A stretch of DNA of 64,000 nt. Origin: Endomychus coccineus. Lineage: Eukaryota > Arthropoda > Insecta > Coleoptera > Endomychidae. Shown here in pieces: positions 34,601 to 46,700 of this stretch. The stretch lies in contig OY294067.1 in NCBI GenBank assembly GCA_958510875.1, positions 264,032,180-264,096,179 on the forward strand, given 5' to 3'. The notes beneath the pieces were generated by a model that saw nothing but the letters and a program-made list of their open reading frames with translations, searched no databases and was not told where the DNA came from. How positions within the stretch are numbered: the stretch's first letter is position 1; each line of letters begins with the position of its first letter. The position numbers and the translations under genes were made by a program.

Positions 34601-37600
34601 ATGCAGAAAACGCAGAAGCAGACCTCAGCTCACATCCCTGTCATGTGATTTAAGATTTAGACTATATATCGTCGGTTTTGATCTAAAATAACTCCAAATT
34701 AGGATCTGAGCAATAAATAAAGTAGAATAAATTTAAGGTAAAATACTGTATCGAAATACAAACATCAACAAAGCTATTTCTAGAAATCATATAAGCTATC
34801 GATAAGATTTTCACGTTAACAAACATTTGATTTATAAATAAACCTAGGACATTTTAAAGTATTTCTTCATTTACCGTCAATAATTTCTTTTTCAGTTCTA
34901 GAGTTGTAAATATTCCCGATGTAAAACGGAAAATTCACCCTCAAGAAGTACGATCAGAACCAACTCCATCTAATCCGTATTGTACACATCGTTGCGGACA
35001 AATAACTTATCCTCCAGATTCCAATTTCGATGAATCACAGTTTCGAAACATGACATTAAATTCATCAAGTACTGATTACAGCCAAATCAGATCTCCTCAT
35101 TGTAATTCGTACTCTCATATGCTTCGAACACGATCGTCTCTTTCTCCGATAATACCTAGAAGTCCTCAGATTCATCATAGTACGTCCGTGAGTCCACGTT
35201 CACCAAATCTGCATAGTTTTTCACCTTTACAACCACATGGGATGGGATTACAACAACCAAGCACTTCATGTTTAGCTGATCAATATCCTCGAGGTTTGCC
35301 GTCAATCCAAAATCTGCGAGCTATTCGTAAAGAAAACAAGGAGGGGTCTTACTTTCGGGTAATTTTTTCATACTTCTCCACATTTCAGAATTATTTTTTC
35401 CACAGACAAAACAACTCTGAGAATCTGTACAGGATTTTTTTATTTGCCAATCATCAGAAAGATATTCTAAATCCATAATGGCTACCTCATTCAAGCTAAA
35501 TGATAAACTGGGATTTACTTTGACATATCTTGAATTAGAAACGTAACATGTATCCATGTCAACCTAAATCTGTTTTATCTATAATAAAAGATCGCTATTT
35601 CGAATTAATTCTTTTTTTCTAATATCTTCAAAAAAATATCAATTTTAGCATAGTTTATATATTTCTTAATGATTCAGTTTGTCAATCTAAAGCCGGATTA
35701 AAAATATGGTGTAATATTAAAAAAAAAACAAGTTATTGAGATTTTAAATTTGTCATTTTCATGAAATATGGACACTATTTTTGTTTACATTTTCTCAAAA
35801 TTGTTTTTTACACTTTCATAGCTAGTTGAAACATTAGTAACATGTCATAAATTAAAAAAATCGATGGTGGAAGCGGTTACTTCATGTTAGTTTATCATTT
35901 TGATTATATGAAGGAATAACTACTTTGTTTTAATACCACTTTTATTAATAATAACGTGAAAACGTAACTATAGTTTCAACACTGAAGTGCCATTATCAAA
36001 CAAATAGAAAATTATGGAGCAATCAAGTATAAATAGAATAGAGTAAAGTAGAGTTGAGATTAAGGGATCAACGGAAATTCCAAAAACAGGTAGATCCTAG
36101 GAAAGTACAGTATTACATAGCAAACATAGTAACAATTTGTGAATTAGTGTGATTATAATTTAATATTCTAAGAATTATTTAAGAGCGATTTGAAAGACAG
36201 TACAGTATTACATAGTAAACATAGTAACAATTTGTGAATTAGTGTGATTATAATTTAATATTCTAAGAATTATTTTAAGAGTGGTTTGAAAGACACATGA
36301 AAAGATCACTTTGATATAGGTCTAACTGATCATTGAGGATATTTTTATTAGAGTTTTTGACACCTTTATAAATCTCTATTGATTCTAATGTATTCAATTT
36401 AAAACCTCTGGTTTGGTTATGTAAAATGCTTAGGCTATCTAAATTAGGGAAATTGTGACCAGTTTGTAAAAAACGATTAGCAAAGGTTGAGTCTGTTTTG
36501 TTGAGTCTAAACGAGCGAAAACGTAATCCGTATCTTAATATGAAATTACGACCTATATACAAATCATCACAGTCTGGGCAAATCATCTTATAAACTCCAG
36601 GTTTACTACATTTATTGGTTTTGTCTTTGGCGTTGTATATAAGATGGCAAAGTTTATTTTGAGGTTTGAAACTGATTCTAAAATTATGGCGTGATAAAAT
36701 GTTAGCAATATGTTCGCTTACTGGACCAAAATTTGTCAAAGAGATGAATTTAGTGGATACATCTATACGTTTTATACGCGGGTAAATGTTATAAAAAGTT
36801 AATTGTTGTTGTTTGCGATTTATTAGTTTAATTATTTGATCTACCGGGAAACCATTATTGATGGCTATTCGTTTTATCGTGTTCAACACCTCACTATTGA
36901 ATTGAACACGATAAAACGAATAGCCATCAATAATGGTTTCCCGGTAGATCAAATAATTAAACTAATAAATCGCAAACAACAAAAATGAACTTAAAATTTA
37001 CCCGCGTATAAAACACAGATGTATCCACTAAATTCATCTCTTTGACATATTTTGGTCCAGTAAGCGAACATATTGCTAACATTTTATCACGCCAAATTTT
37101 AGAATCAGTTTCAAACCTCAAAATAAACTTTGTCATCTTATATACAACGTCAAAGACAAAACCAATAAATATAGTAAACCTGGAGTTTATAAGATGATTT
37201 GCCCAGACTGTGATGACTTTTATATAGGTAGAACTTGTCGTAATTTAAAATTAAGATACGAAGAACATTTTCGCTCGTTTAGACTCAACAAAACAGACTC
37301 AACCTTTGCTAATCATTTTTTACAAACTGGTCATAATTTCCCTAATTTAGATAGCCTAAGCATTTTACATAACCAAACCAGAGGTTTTAAATTGAATACA
37401 TTAGGATCAATAGATTTATAAAGGTGTCAAAAACTCTAATAAAAGTATTCTCAATGATCAGTTAGACCTATATCAAAGTGATCTTTTGATGTGTCTTTCA
37501 AAACGCTCTTCAAATAATTCTTAGAATATTAAATTATAATCACACTAATTCACAAATTGTTACTATGTTTACTATGTAATACTGTACTGTCCTTCAAACC

Positions 37601-38350
37601 GCTCTTAAAATAATTCTTAGAATATTAAATTATAATCACACTAATTCACAAATTGTTACTATGTAATACTGTACTTTCCTAGGATCTACCTGTTTTTGGA
37701 ATTTCCGTTGATCCCTTAATCTCAACCCTACTTTACTCTATTCTATTTATAACTTGAACTGTTTCATTGATTTCTTCATAATTTTCTATTTGTTTGATAA
37801 TTCCACTTCGATGTTACGTTTTCAAGTTATTATTAATAAAAGTGGTATTAAAACAAAGTAGTTATTCTTTCCTATTGTTAAAAATTAGTTTTGTAGATAA
37901 TTGAAACGCATCATTATTTTTTGAATTGTAATAAATTAAGAGCCACTGAGAAGCGAAGTATTATCAAAATCACTCTTAATTTCGAATAATTCTACTGAGA
38001 AACGATTTTCCTTTCAAGTGTATGTACTTTGAATCTTAACATTTTGCTTGCTTTATTATTATTGAAGATAATACTAGATTTAGAGTTTTCTTATTGAGTT
38101 TTGTTTTGAGCTGTTTTCTACCATCTTGGGCATAGTAACAATTCTTATATTCTGTTTCACTAACCACTCATATTTCATATATTACTACACTATTCAATAT
38201 AAAAGTGGATCGATCAATGAAGTTACTATGAATTATGTGGACGTTAAACCATAAACATTTTTGTTGCAGGGTGGAGATCTTACTTCTTTGTGTCCACAAA
38301 ATGTAATTAATAATTACATAGGAGTTCTTGAGGACTTCTACAATAATTAA
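31049..38350 (+). CDS. RRM gene 2, complete A1CF/RBM46-like RNA-binding protein (478 aa)
   Basis: Exons 31049-31678, 32551-32728, 32786-32870, 34896-35358, 38270-38350 join in frame to 1437 nt. Residue positions: RRM1 about 38-113 (RNP2 LFVKNV 39-44, RNP1 RGFVYVTF 78-85); RRM2 about 119-197 (IFIGGI 120-125, RGFVFVEF 162-169); RRM3 about 211-282 (IYLRNL 214-219, KNYAFIHI 248-255). The short gap between RRM1 and RRM2, IVDWSVP after RRM2 and VAWAKPP after RRM3 are hallmarks of the A1CF/RBM46/RBM47/SYNCRIP group, and the N-terminal EEITGQR resembles the QENGQR segment of A1CF. The tail is Ser/Pro/His-rich and unlike the tails of genes 1 and 3. RNP aromatic residues are intact, so RNA binding is expected. 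ATG at 31049 is the first in frame. The target RNA is unknown. Confidence 0.88.
32551..32728 (+). CDS. Gene 2 exon 2: RRM3 core
   Basis: 178 nt, phase 0 to 1, acceptor TTTCAG and donor GTAAGT. The gene 3 counterpart (44889-45066) is also exactly 178 nt. Contains IYLRNL and NYAFIHI. Confidence 0.88.
32786..32870 (+). CDS. Gene 2 exon 3: end of RRM3
   Basis: 85 nt, phase 1 to 2, after a 57-nt intron. Encodes DYYKDSFIEVAWAKPP and a short polar stretch. Acceptor is TTTCAAG, a weaker AAG-type site. Confidence 0.84.
34896..35358 (+). CDS. Gene 2 exon 4: low-complexity tail
   Basis: 463 nt, phase 2 to 0. The tail is rich in Ser, Pro, His, Asn and Gln, with several SP motifs (SLSPIIPRSP, SVSPRSP). 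No domain is recognised; an intrinsically disordered tail is likely. Confidence 0.82.
35908..37875. mobile_element. Penelope-like element as a 2 kb near-perfect palindrome
   Basis: The minus-strand copy (ORF 36275-36952) and plus-strand copy (36902 to about 37875) mirror each other around a 15-bp loop at 36887-36901. Both encode the Penelope C-terminus and GIY-YIG core (YKMICPDCDDLYIGR minus; ICPDCDDFYIGRTCRN plus). Arms end with ACTTTGTTTTAATACCAC and its complement. Frameshifts differ between the arms. It lies in the last intron of gene 2. Confidence 0.82.
38270..38350 (+). CDS. Gene 2 terminal exon
   Basis: 81 nt from acceptor TTGCAG to TAA, phase 0. Encodes 26 residues ending GVLEDFYNN. 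It lies after a 2.9 kb intron that holds a Penelope palindrome. Confidence 0.7.
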   Translation, partial: GGDLTSLCPQNVINNYIGVLEDFYNN

Positions 38351-38761
38351 GAACCAAGAAAATACTGTTGTTTTGTTATTTAGAATTTACAGAGTTATTA
38401 AAATCCTAGACATCCCTCACATTTTGGAAACAGTGAGAGACATGAATTGATTTGATTATTACCAATAATTACAAAATTGAAATTTTTGTTTATGATCTCA
38501 AGAAATTATAAAGAATTTAATGTTGCTTTCTTTTTAGAATTTCTTATTTTGTTGGTCAATTAATGTTTCTTGTTTGCCGTTACTTTGAATTGAATAGTTT
38601 AATTTAATGACGCCTCAAGAATTGAATGATAAACTTGTGAAAATGTAGCGTAAATGTAAACCTGTTTCTTTCAATTTCCTCATAATGAGAACAAAAAAGT
38701 TTTTTCTTGGATTGTTAATAACCACCTAAATACACAACTTTACTTCAATTCTACCAAGTTT

Positions 38762-38767
38762 AATAAA
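38762..38767 (+). terminator. Candidate poly(A) signal of gene 2
   Basis: AATAAA about 410 nt after the stop codon. Weak evidence in AT-rich DNA. Confidence 0.35.
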
Positions 38768-39188
38768 GAACAGTTTGTTATGGTCTGCGATTTCAGCTTA
38801 TTTTTAATAGCGTAAAAACGATATGAAAGTGTTTAATGAGAGGGCATTTTTTGACTAGAATCTGAGGTAAATATTGACCAGTTTGGGGGTTTCCACTTAG
38901 ATGAAGAACTAGTTTGTTCAAAAATATGATAAACATCATTTTTACACTTGATCAGCGAATGTCTCTGGTTATGATTGGATAATAACATTTAGAATAACAT
39001 AACTTCTTTGAACAAATGAAAATTATTTTATAGTAATGAAGAATTGATTCTGTTGTAATCTTTGTGGATGTCAACCACCATCAAAAATTGCAAGTATAAA
39101 TATTAATAAAGATTCTTGACCCAGTATGAATTATATATAAAAATTCTTGGGAAATAGGTCACAATAACACTCTGTTTTAAAATTTTTT

Positions 39189-39227
39189 GTCTTTACGTAC
39201 GTTTCGGTCGCACGACCATCAGAAGAC
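39189..39227 (-). ncRNA. Hammerhead ribozyme motif, degraded
   Basis: The minus strand reads GTCTTCTGATGGTCG, then GAAACGTACGTAAAGAC. The CTGATGA core lacks three bases relative to its partner at 39272, so it is probably inactive. Confidence 0.55.
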
Positions 39228-39271
39228 TCACTATGTAAAAATAAACCCCTTTTTTTTATTTTTACATAGTG

Positions 39272-39314
39272 AGTTTTCTGATGATGGTCGTGAGACCGAA
39301 ACGTACGTAAAGAC
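39272..39314 (+). ncRNA. Hammerhead ribozyme motif
   Basis: Core CTGATGA, stem II GGTC-GTGA-GACC, GAAA, palindromic stem III ACGTACGT, cleavage triplet GTA, stem I GTTTT/AAGAC with one wobble. All conserved core bases are present. Very short stem III loops of this kind are known from Penelope-linked hammerheads, which act best as dimers. Confidence 0.75.
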
Positions 39315-40129
39315 AACAAATTTTAAAACACAGTGTTTTATTGTGACCTATTGCCCAAGAATTTTTATATATAGTATAAATATTTGTTAAACCAGTCACA
39401 GCACCATGAATTTGTCAAAACTGGCTTCTCATTAAATAATGACTCCAACTTGTTGAATTTAGCACCTTATTTTGATCCACCCCTAATTTATCTTTCGTAT
39501 TTCAAATGTAAAAAGTTGAACTCGGATATCCTCCTTACTTATAGTTTATAGTAGAGTTTAGGTAGGTATAGCTTTTAGATTTTATACGATGTTAAGTTTT
39601 AATGTATTTTATCTATTATCACAAAGAAAATGTAACATCTATTTAGATTATTTTACAACACAAAAAGTAGATAGTATTTTATAACTTTTGGGATAAAAAT
39701 TTTAGTTTTTTTTTATTTTGTCTAGAGAATAATCAATTTATTATCTGTTTTTCAGAATACTTTTTTATTTTAATAAATGAATGCCAAGTTTATATTCTGC
39801 TTTAATTCCAAAGAACTCATTTCTATTACCTAAGTAAAATTTCATATAATATAATTTTGCATTTCCCATAAAACATTTTTTTTTCAATTTCAGTCAAATT
39901 ACGTTTCACCATTTACGCAAATTTCATATTTTATCAGTATTAAATTGGTTTATACCCAAAATTTGAAATGAAGGAACAGGTGTCAGAAATAATTCAATTA
40001 ATCAACTTTGTACACCTAAATCACATATTTACTGAAAATTATGAAGTTCGTCTGAATCTGAATAAACAACGAAACGTCGAGAATTCGTCTGAAATCACCA
40101 TAGACCTAAATAGGTCTATGCATTATGCA

Positions 40130-40870
40130 ATCAATATAAATATACTAGCTGTTGTCGCGGGCTACGCCCAAAGAAACAGCTAATGTCGCTAGTAGAAATC
40201 GTCTGCTGCGCTGCCACGAGGTCATTCCCCAAGATTCAATATTTCTAATGAGTATAAGCAGCTAAACAACAAAATTATAGTCATGTCATGTAAAAGTTTA
40301 TCTAAATTGGAATATCTATGATTAGGTATGGACTACATTGACTAATGATAAGAGTCGCTGTAATAGAGTAATCTGTCACGAACATTATGTGACTGTCAAT
40401 GCATTAGCTGTCGTCATATAAACGTTACCTGTCTGATTGAAGGGTTACATATGTCACAGCATAGACAGTCTGAACTGTGATAATGATGCATTAATCCATG
40501 GATCTGCTATCTCACAAACGTCAAAATATATAGAATTCTTTTACCCCGTTTGGTAATGTTTCTAAAAATCTACCCTTGGCGGGTGCCTACGTCATAAGGA
40601 ATATATGTCTGCTAAGTTTCAAGTCTGTCCGATTTATAATTTCGGAGATTTCGTGATGAGCGAGTTAGTAGAAGAAAGCGTCGGCTGCTTCGCCAGGATG
40701 TCATCCCCAAAATTTCAATATTCAATAAAAGTATTTCTAATGAGTAGAAACAACCAAAAATTTTATTATTTTATTTGAATAGACAGGAACATCTATATGA
40801 TATTGTTTGTCACGGACATTGTGAAACAGTCAATTGTTTCATCTGTCTGTTGTGTAAACGTTACCGGTCT
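40130..40870 (-). repeat. R1 repeat family, two inverted partial copies
   Basis: 40190-40560 and 40655-40870 match the family at 13900-14340 in reverse orientation (ACATTATGTGACTGTCAATG, AAACGTTACC). Preceded by CTAGCTGTTGTCGCGGGCTA, a motif I have seen at insect repeat ends but cannot assign. Confidence 0.5.
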
Positions 40871-41073
40871 TGTTAATTCCGTATTAAATGGTTTTTTAAA
40901 CTCCTCTCGTGAATTCAACTGTCTGGTCATCATTATAATGTAAAATGATAACCAGATACAATTGAATAATTCAATCATTGTAGCCCTGTGTGCTATTTAG
41001 TATATCTTATATCCATTGAGCATAACTTATAATTGCCGTGAGCCCATTCAATACATACGTTCTATGTTGTAAC

Positions 41074-41685
41074 CACGGTCGTACATACAGATCTGGAAAC
41101 TCGGGGCTGTTTCCTATGTGAGAAGTGGGACCGCTAAGCGTCGACTGTCGCGTAGTACCAAAAGTCGTCACGTGAGAGTATTCTCTGACAACTGTCATTC
41201 TTAAGTTGTAAACACAAGGAATACCGGCGTTTTCAGAAAAAATGACGAAACTGTGCATTGTGCCGAAATGCAAAACGGGGTACAAAGGTGTAAAGCAAAA
41301 AACTTCTGTTTTTAAAGTGCCGAAAGATGCGGAAATGTGAAAAAAGTGGATGTTTGCGATTCCGGATAGAAATCGTTTTAACGAGGTCTTTTATGTGTGC
41401 GAGCATCACCTCGAAAAAAAATTCGTAAGAAAACAGTGCGTCATTTATAACGAAAAAGGGGAAGTTATTTTTAAGGTGAGTAATACATTTTGACAAGAGT
41501 AACAGTTCTATTCCTCTCTCAAATCAGAATACTTTGTAACACTGCTTGCGATTCCGGAAAGAAATAGTTTTACCACTTCGAGATCCAAGCGCTAGCTAGT
41601 GGCTGAGCGAGGGACTACGAGTTTGGCGACGCGTAAGAGACCCATGTCAAACATACGAGTCCCCAGACCTGTATGTACGACCGTG
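41074..41685 (+). mobile_element. P-element-like, internally deleted, 8-bp target duplication
   Basis: 612 bp bounded by GTTGTAAC at 41066-41073 and 41686-41693. Terminal inverted repeats are CACGGTCGTACATACAG and its complement. An 8-bp target duplication and a THAP exon fit the P superfamily. The transposase catalytic part is missing. Confidence 0.82.
41242..41475 (+). pseudogene. THAP-domain exon of P-like transposase
   Basis: ATG to a GTGAGT donor, 78 codons. THAP zinc ligands: C-x4-C (CIVPKC) and C-x2-H (CEHHLE), plus the conserved Trp (KKWMF). One in-frame TGA at 41338. THAP domains bind the transposon ends. Confidence 0.75.
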
Positions 41686-41832
41686 GTTGTAACCATATTT
41701 ATATATATTTTTGGTAATACCACATTATAACAATATACTGTGGTAATACTAGGTCAGTAGATTATTCGAAAGTTTGTTTTAGTCAATAAACTATGAGAGT
41801 CCGCACTGTGATACACTATTACACTATATATA

Positions 41833-41966
41833 TAAGAAATAATCACCGTTATCCACCAAAAATACTCTCAAGTACGGAGGACAGTTCTGATGATGGCTAT
41901 TTGGTAGCCGAAAGATCCTCAGTACTTTAAGAGTATTTTTAGTGGATAAGGGTGATTATTTCCTAT
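41833..41966 (+). ncRNA. Hammerhead-like core in a long hairpin
   Basis: CTGATGA, stem II GGCTA-TTTGG-TAGCC and GAAAG followed by CTC, with long flanking arms (AATACTCTCAAGTAC and GTACTTTAAGAGTATT). Could be a type I hammerhead with an internal loop in stem I. A damaged relative is at 2393-2440 (CTG changed to TGTG). Confidence 0.45.
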
Positions 41967-42236
41967 TTATAGTGTTTGTTTTAGTTGCATGATGTTCCTT
42001 CTTTACAGTTATATCATTAAAGTGGTGAGAGGTATGGAGCTCGCCTATTAATGTCACGTTGTGTTTTGTACCGCTTTACCTTCTATCTGTCACATAGAGA
42101 TCAAGAATAGAGTACTTGAATGACGGATTTTGTGACTAGGTCTAAGAACTCTACGGTGTTTCTATCTCTTCCTAATCTGTCGGAAGAGAGAACATGACTA
42201 TTAGAAAAGGATAAAACCACCACCACTCGCTTAGAC

Positions 42237-42772
42237 GACGGTCGTACATACAGGTCTGGCGACTCGTATGAGTCTCTTACGCGTCGCCAAACTCGTAGTC
42301 CCTCGCTCAGCCACTAGCTAGCGTTTGGATCGGTAAAACGATTTCTTTCCGGAATCGCAAGCAGTGTTACTAAGTATTCTGATTTGAGAGAGGAATAGAA
42401 CTGTTACTCATGTCAAAATGTATTACTCACCCTAAAAATAACTTCCCCGCACACAAAAGACCTCGTTAAAACGATTTCTATCCGGAATCGCAAGCATCCA
42501 CTTTTAAAGCATTTCCGCATCTTTCGGCACTTTAAAAACAGAAGTTTCTTGCTTTACACGTTTGTAGCCTGTTTTACATTTCGGCACAATGCACGGTTTC
42601 GTAATTTGTTTCTAAAAAAGCAGGTATTCCTTGTGTTCACAAGTCAACTAACAGGTGTCAGAGTATATTCCTACGTGACGACTTTTGGTACTACGCGACA
42701 GTCGACGCTTAGCGGAGTCACTTTCCACATAGGAAACAGCCCCGAGTTTCCAGACCTGTATGTACGACCGAG
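42237..42772 (-). mobile_element. P-element-like, second copy, inverted
   Basis: 536 bp bounded by GCTTAGAC at 42229-42236 and 42773-42780. Ends ACGGTCGTACATACAG and CTGTATGTACGACCG. The minus strand carries a shortened, frame-broken THAP exon related to 41242-41475. Confidence 0.8.
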
Positions 42773-43075
42773 GCTTAGACTTAAAAATTAATAACATTGC
42801 TGTTATGAGCTTCGTGTACACTATCCCTTGATGTCTATGACCTGTCACAATCAGTAGATGGTTCAGTGACTATATTTGTTCTATGGTGATCAGTGCGTCA
42901 GAGTATGTCATTTACGCAAGAGATTCCTCTCATTCTCATGTACGCATGCCCGCTTTTGTGTTAGTTTTACCGCCAAGTTTTTGATTGGAAAAATCTCAAG
43001 TTATCCTATTCATCCTTACTTATTTATCATTCGGGAAAACGTGCTATTACTTGTATTCCGTTATTGGAGAAATTC

Positions 43076-43726
43076 ATGTCAGAACTTCTCATCGAAATGG
43101 CCGTGGTAGTGAGCAAAGAAGATATTTTAGTTTGCAATTTTCATGGAAATTTCATGGAGTATGATGTGAATCAACAAAAGGGCCAACTTATAATAAAGCT
43201 GAAAGATTCACAGTATCAATTTGTAGAGAAAGGTACTGAAGTTTTTGCCAAGAATATTCCGAGGCACATAGCTATTCCAACTTTATACGAATTTTTTGCT
43301 AAAGCTGGTGCTATTTGCGAAATAAGAATTCTTATGGATTTTAGTGGCTACAATAGGAGTTACTGTTTTGTAAGGTATTTCAAAACTAAAGCTGCACGTA
43401 AAGCTGTTTGTTGTCTAGGGGATACCGATATTCAAGAAGGTCATAAAGTCTTAGTGTCCATTTCAGTTGATAACGATCAACTAATTTTGAGCAATGTACC
43501 TCTTTCGTTTAATCTGAACGATATATGCAACATTGAACAGAGTATTATGGAAGATTTGGTTAGCTCCCGAGAATTAACACATTCTTTGAAAAACTACAAA
43601 TTGATCAGACTTCAGTATGCAACACATCAAAGAGCAGCTACAGTCCGGAAGAAATATTGGCCTCGCTTCGAGGTGAATAATAGCAGTATTACTGTGGATT
43701 GGGCAGTTCCGAAAAATATTCCACAA
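43076..43726 (+). CDS. Gene 3 exon 1: RRM1 and RRM2
   Basis: 651 nt, phase 0 at donor CAA/GTAAGA. RRM2 keeps the terminal SITVDWAVP but its RNP1 lacks the usual Gly-Phe-x-Phe pattern. A LINE tail begins about 20 bp inside the following intron. Confidence 0.87.
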
Positions 43727-46700
43727 GTAAGAGTTTCTGACCTGGTATTTATTTATTTATTTATTTATTAATTGAGGTGTTAATACAACAATTATCAAAT
43801 ACATGACATTTGCCCTGCTGATATGGGTTCTTCATCTATGTGCAGGTCTGATTCTTAACAATAATAACTTAAAAACTAAATTATAAATTCTAAATTAAAG
43901 CCTATTTCCAATTGCACATTTTGTCCTTATTTAACTAATGAATATTAATCAATCATTCAGCTCAATCTTTTTGATAAACTCAATGTATTGCATTTTTCCA
44001 TAACATTTTTACTAATTATATTTTTCCGGTTTACAGCTGTTAAGTCTTTCAAGTTTTTTAAATTATTTGGCAATGCATTAAACAACAATCTCGCAATATA
44101 TCCATTTCTTTGTTGTCCCACAGATTTGTAACATTTGATTAAACTTAAATGATTATTCCTTGTAAAATTCCTACTTTCATAATCAGTATTTAAATTTATA
44201 TAATTGTACAGCAATGCTTCCAATGTGTACTTTTCTTTTATTGTAAGTAACTTATGTTGCTTAAATGGTACTTCTAGTTCAATTGTTAAATCTTTAAAGT
44301 ATATTATTCTTAGCACTCTCAATTTGATTTTCATTATAGGTTTAATATATTTATTATAAGTTCCCCCCCATGCTAGTATTCCATAATAAACTATCGAACA
44401 GAATATTAAAATAATACATGTATTTGGGATTTTGAATATTAAAGCATTCATTATAAGTAGTAATATCCATTCAAAATATTTAAAGAACTTTTGACTTCAT
44501 AATAGATTAAAATTGTGATGATTAATTTGGTGTACTTTTATCGAACATTGTCTGATGTGTAGAACAATTGACGTATTTCAAATAATAACTGACTGTTTAC
44601 ATAAATTAACATTCATATTCTAACTGAAATTTATATCGGGATTTTTTTGAGAAAATTGAATCATTCAATAGTGCAAATTTACAATTTTGAACCTATTTGT
44701 CAAAATGTTAAGATGAGTCGCAGGTTATTGCCATATTCGAATCCTTAGCTAGTGGTGTTTTCAAGGGCAGATGAGTATATCCTAAGGATATTGATGTTTA
44801 TGATCTATATATAAACTGCACATAAGCCCTTGAGTGGGCACCTACATTGACATTGTGTTAGTATTTAATAAACCATTAAAATTTTTAGGGTGCGAAAGTA
44901 GAGTTTGAAAATCTCAGGGAAAACGTGACAAAAGCAGAAGTTTATTATGCTATTGAAAATATAATGGATCCCAAAAAAATACTCAACATCTACAAAAAAC
45001 GGAGTTCCGGATTTATTCTTTTCGAAGATTATGAATATGGATTAGAAGGCTATGAGAAGTTACAAGGTAAGTCTGTTGATTGTAGAATGCATATTGTAAC
45101 ATGGATGAAATTTAAATTATAGGTTTGAAGATACAAGACAAAATTATTAAAATGAAGCCACCTGTTTATAACGATCCAAGGTAATACATACATGTGTAAT
45201 TTGATTCATATTTAAGGTATCTTGCTGGTTTCAAGTAGTTGGAAATATTGCTTGTTTTAGATGGCATCATTCGCTGAAATAAAATTTATTTTAAATATTA
45301 ATTAGGTTTCATATCAGACAAATATTCTTAGTTCCAGTATTTTGCTCCAGGGTAAAATACTTTAGGTATATAATTTTTAAAAAATTTGCCTACATATCTT
45401 TTGGCAAGATATATGGCATTTTATCAAAAATATAACTTAGTCTATGAATACCCACACCTATTAATTTTACATCTCTTACTGTTATACGGTAAAGTCAATA
45501 TGTAACCATTGAACCTTTCTAATTTCTTTTAGGAATCATGTGTCTGATGATAGCACAGATTATAAGGTGAGTTTTTTATTTGATAACAGTTTTACTGCAC
45601 ACACTTCTTACCACAGCATAAACGTTACTTCATTTTAGAATAATAATATATATTGAGACATATTAAGACTGTTAAACTAACAGAAATTTTTTGAATAGTT
45701 CCTCACATAGTATAAGTCAATATAAAAAAAAGACAATTTGAGTATCAAGTTCAATTCAAATGAGAGCAAATTCATAGAAATATAAACATAAAAATAGCAC
45801 AGTTGGAAAAATATACTACTGTATTTTTCCTATAATCCCTAATTTATAGTTTTCTACTCATATCAAGATAAATGGAATGAATTATGAAAGGCACAAAAAT
45901 GTATGCTAGTAACAAATAATTGTATATTATAATGCACTGGAAAGTCATGGCACTCTTTGACCTACTGTTGTATTGACAATTTTCTAATATTTTTTCTAGG
46001 AATTCGAACTGAATGACAGCATACAAGGGGAACCAAGACCAGACCAGCATGAAATCAATAAGGTGAGTTTTGAACGAAGAAAAATTATTTTATTGTTGAA
46101 TATTTGTTATGTATTAACGATCATTTTGAAACGAATTTACCCAAATTCAATTTATTTCGTCAAAATTACACCATAGTAGATCCTGATTTAGCCAACCTAT
46201 CACGGCACTATCGCATTTAGAAATTATAACGAAGTAGAGTAGACTACTTCTAGTATTATGACTTATGAAGTAAAATGAAGAAAACACAAGTGACCTTCGA
46301 GCCGAACGACTTATGAACACTGAAATCTATGATATAGAATACAGATCACGGTCAGTGCACAAGCGTCGCCGATACAGGCAACTGCAGTCTTCGGAACTGA
46401 AAGAGAGGCGAACAATATACTCCAGGCAAATAAGGCATTTTCCAGAGACCTCTCTGTACGGCGGGATTTTTTGGTGGAAAAATGTAGCTTTTGACATCTA
46501 AAAACTGATGTCACTGACGCGAAGGCTGGCGCGGGGGTGCGTTGTGATATATAGATACATATATATGTATATATATGATTTTTCGCCAATATCTCAAAAA
46601 CCAAGCAATGTATCGAAAATAGTTTCGAACAAAAGTTGTAGGAAATGAAAATTGCCACAAAAAATCATTCATGACATTTTACGATTTTCCGAGTGGTTTC

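Larger units (their letters stand above)
39104..39375. mobile_element. Short non-autonomous cassette with inverted hammerheads
   Basis: Begins AATAAAGATTCTTGACCCAG and contains AATTCTTGGGAAATAGGTCA and its complement near the other end. Two hammerhead motifs face outward around a 40-bp spacer. The same ends occur at 50008 and 62990, the latter attached to a Penelope 3' end. Confidence 0.65.

Noticed and set aside
35359..35478. Gene 2 exon 4 continuing to the stop at 35478
   Set aside because: CGG/GTAATT is a plausible donor and 38270-38350 joins in phase 0; the longer form remains possible as intron retention.
42549..42791. Plus-strand protein in the second P-like copy
   Set aside because: It is antisense to the THAP exon remnant.
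43064..43075. Upstream start for gene 3 at 43064
   Set aside because: The codon there is TTG; the first ATG in frame is 43076.
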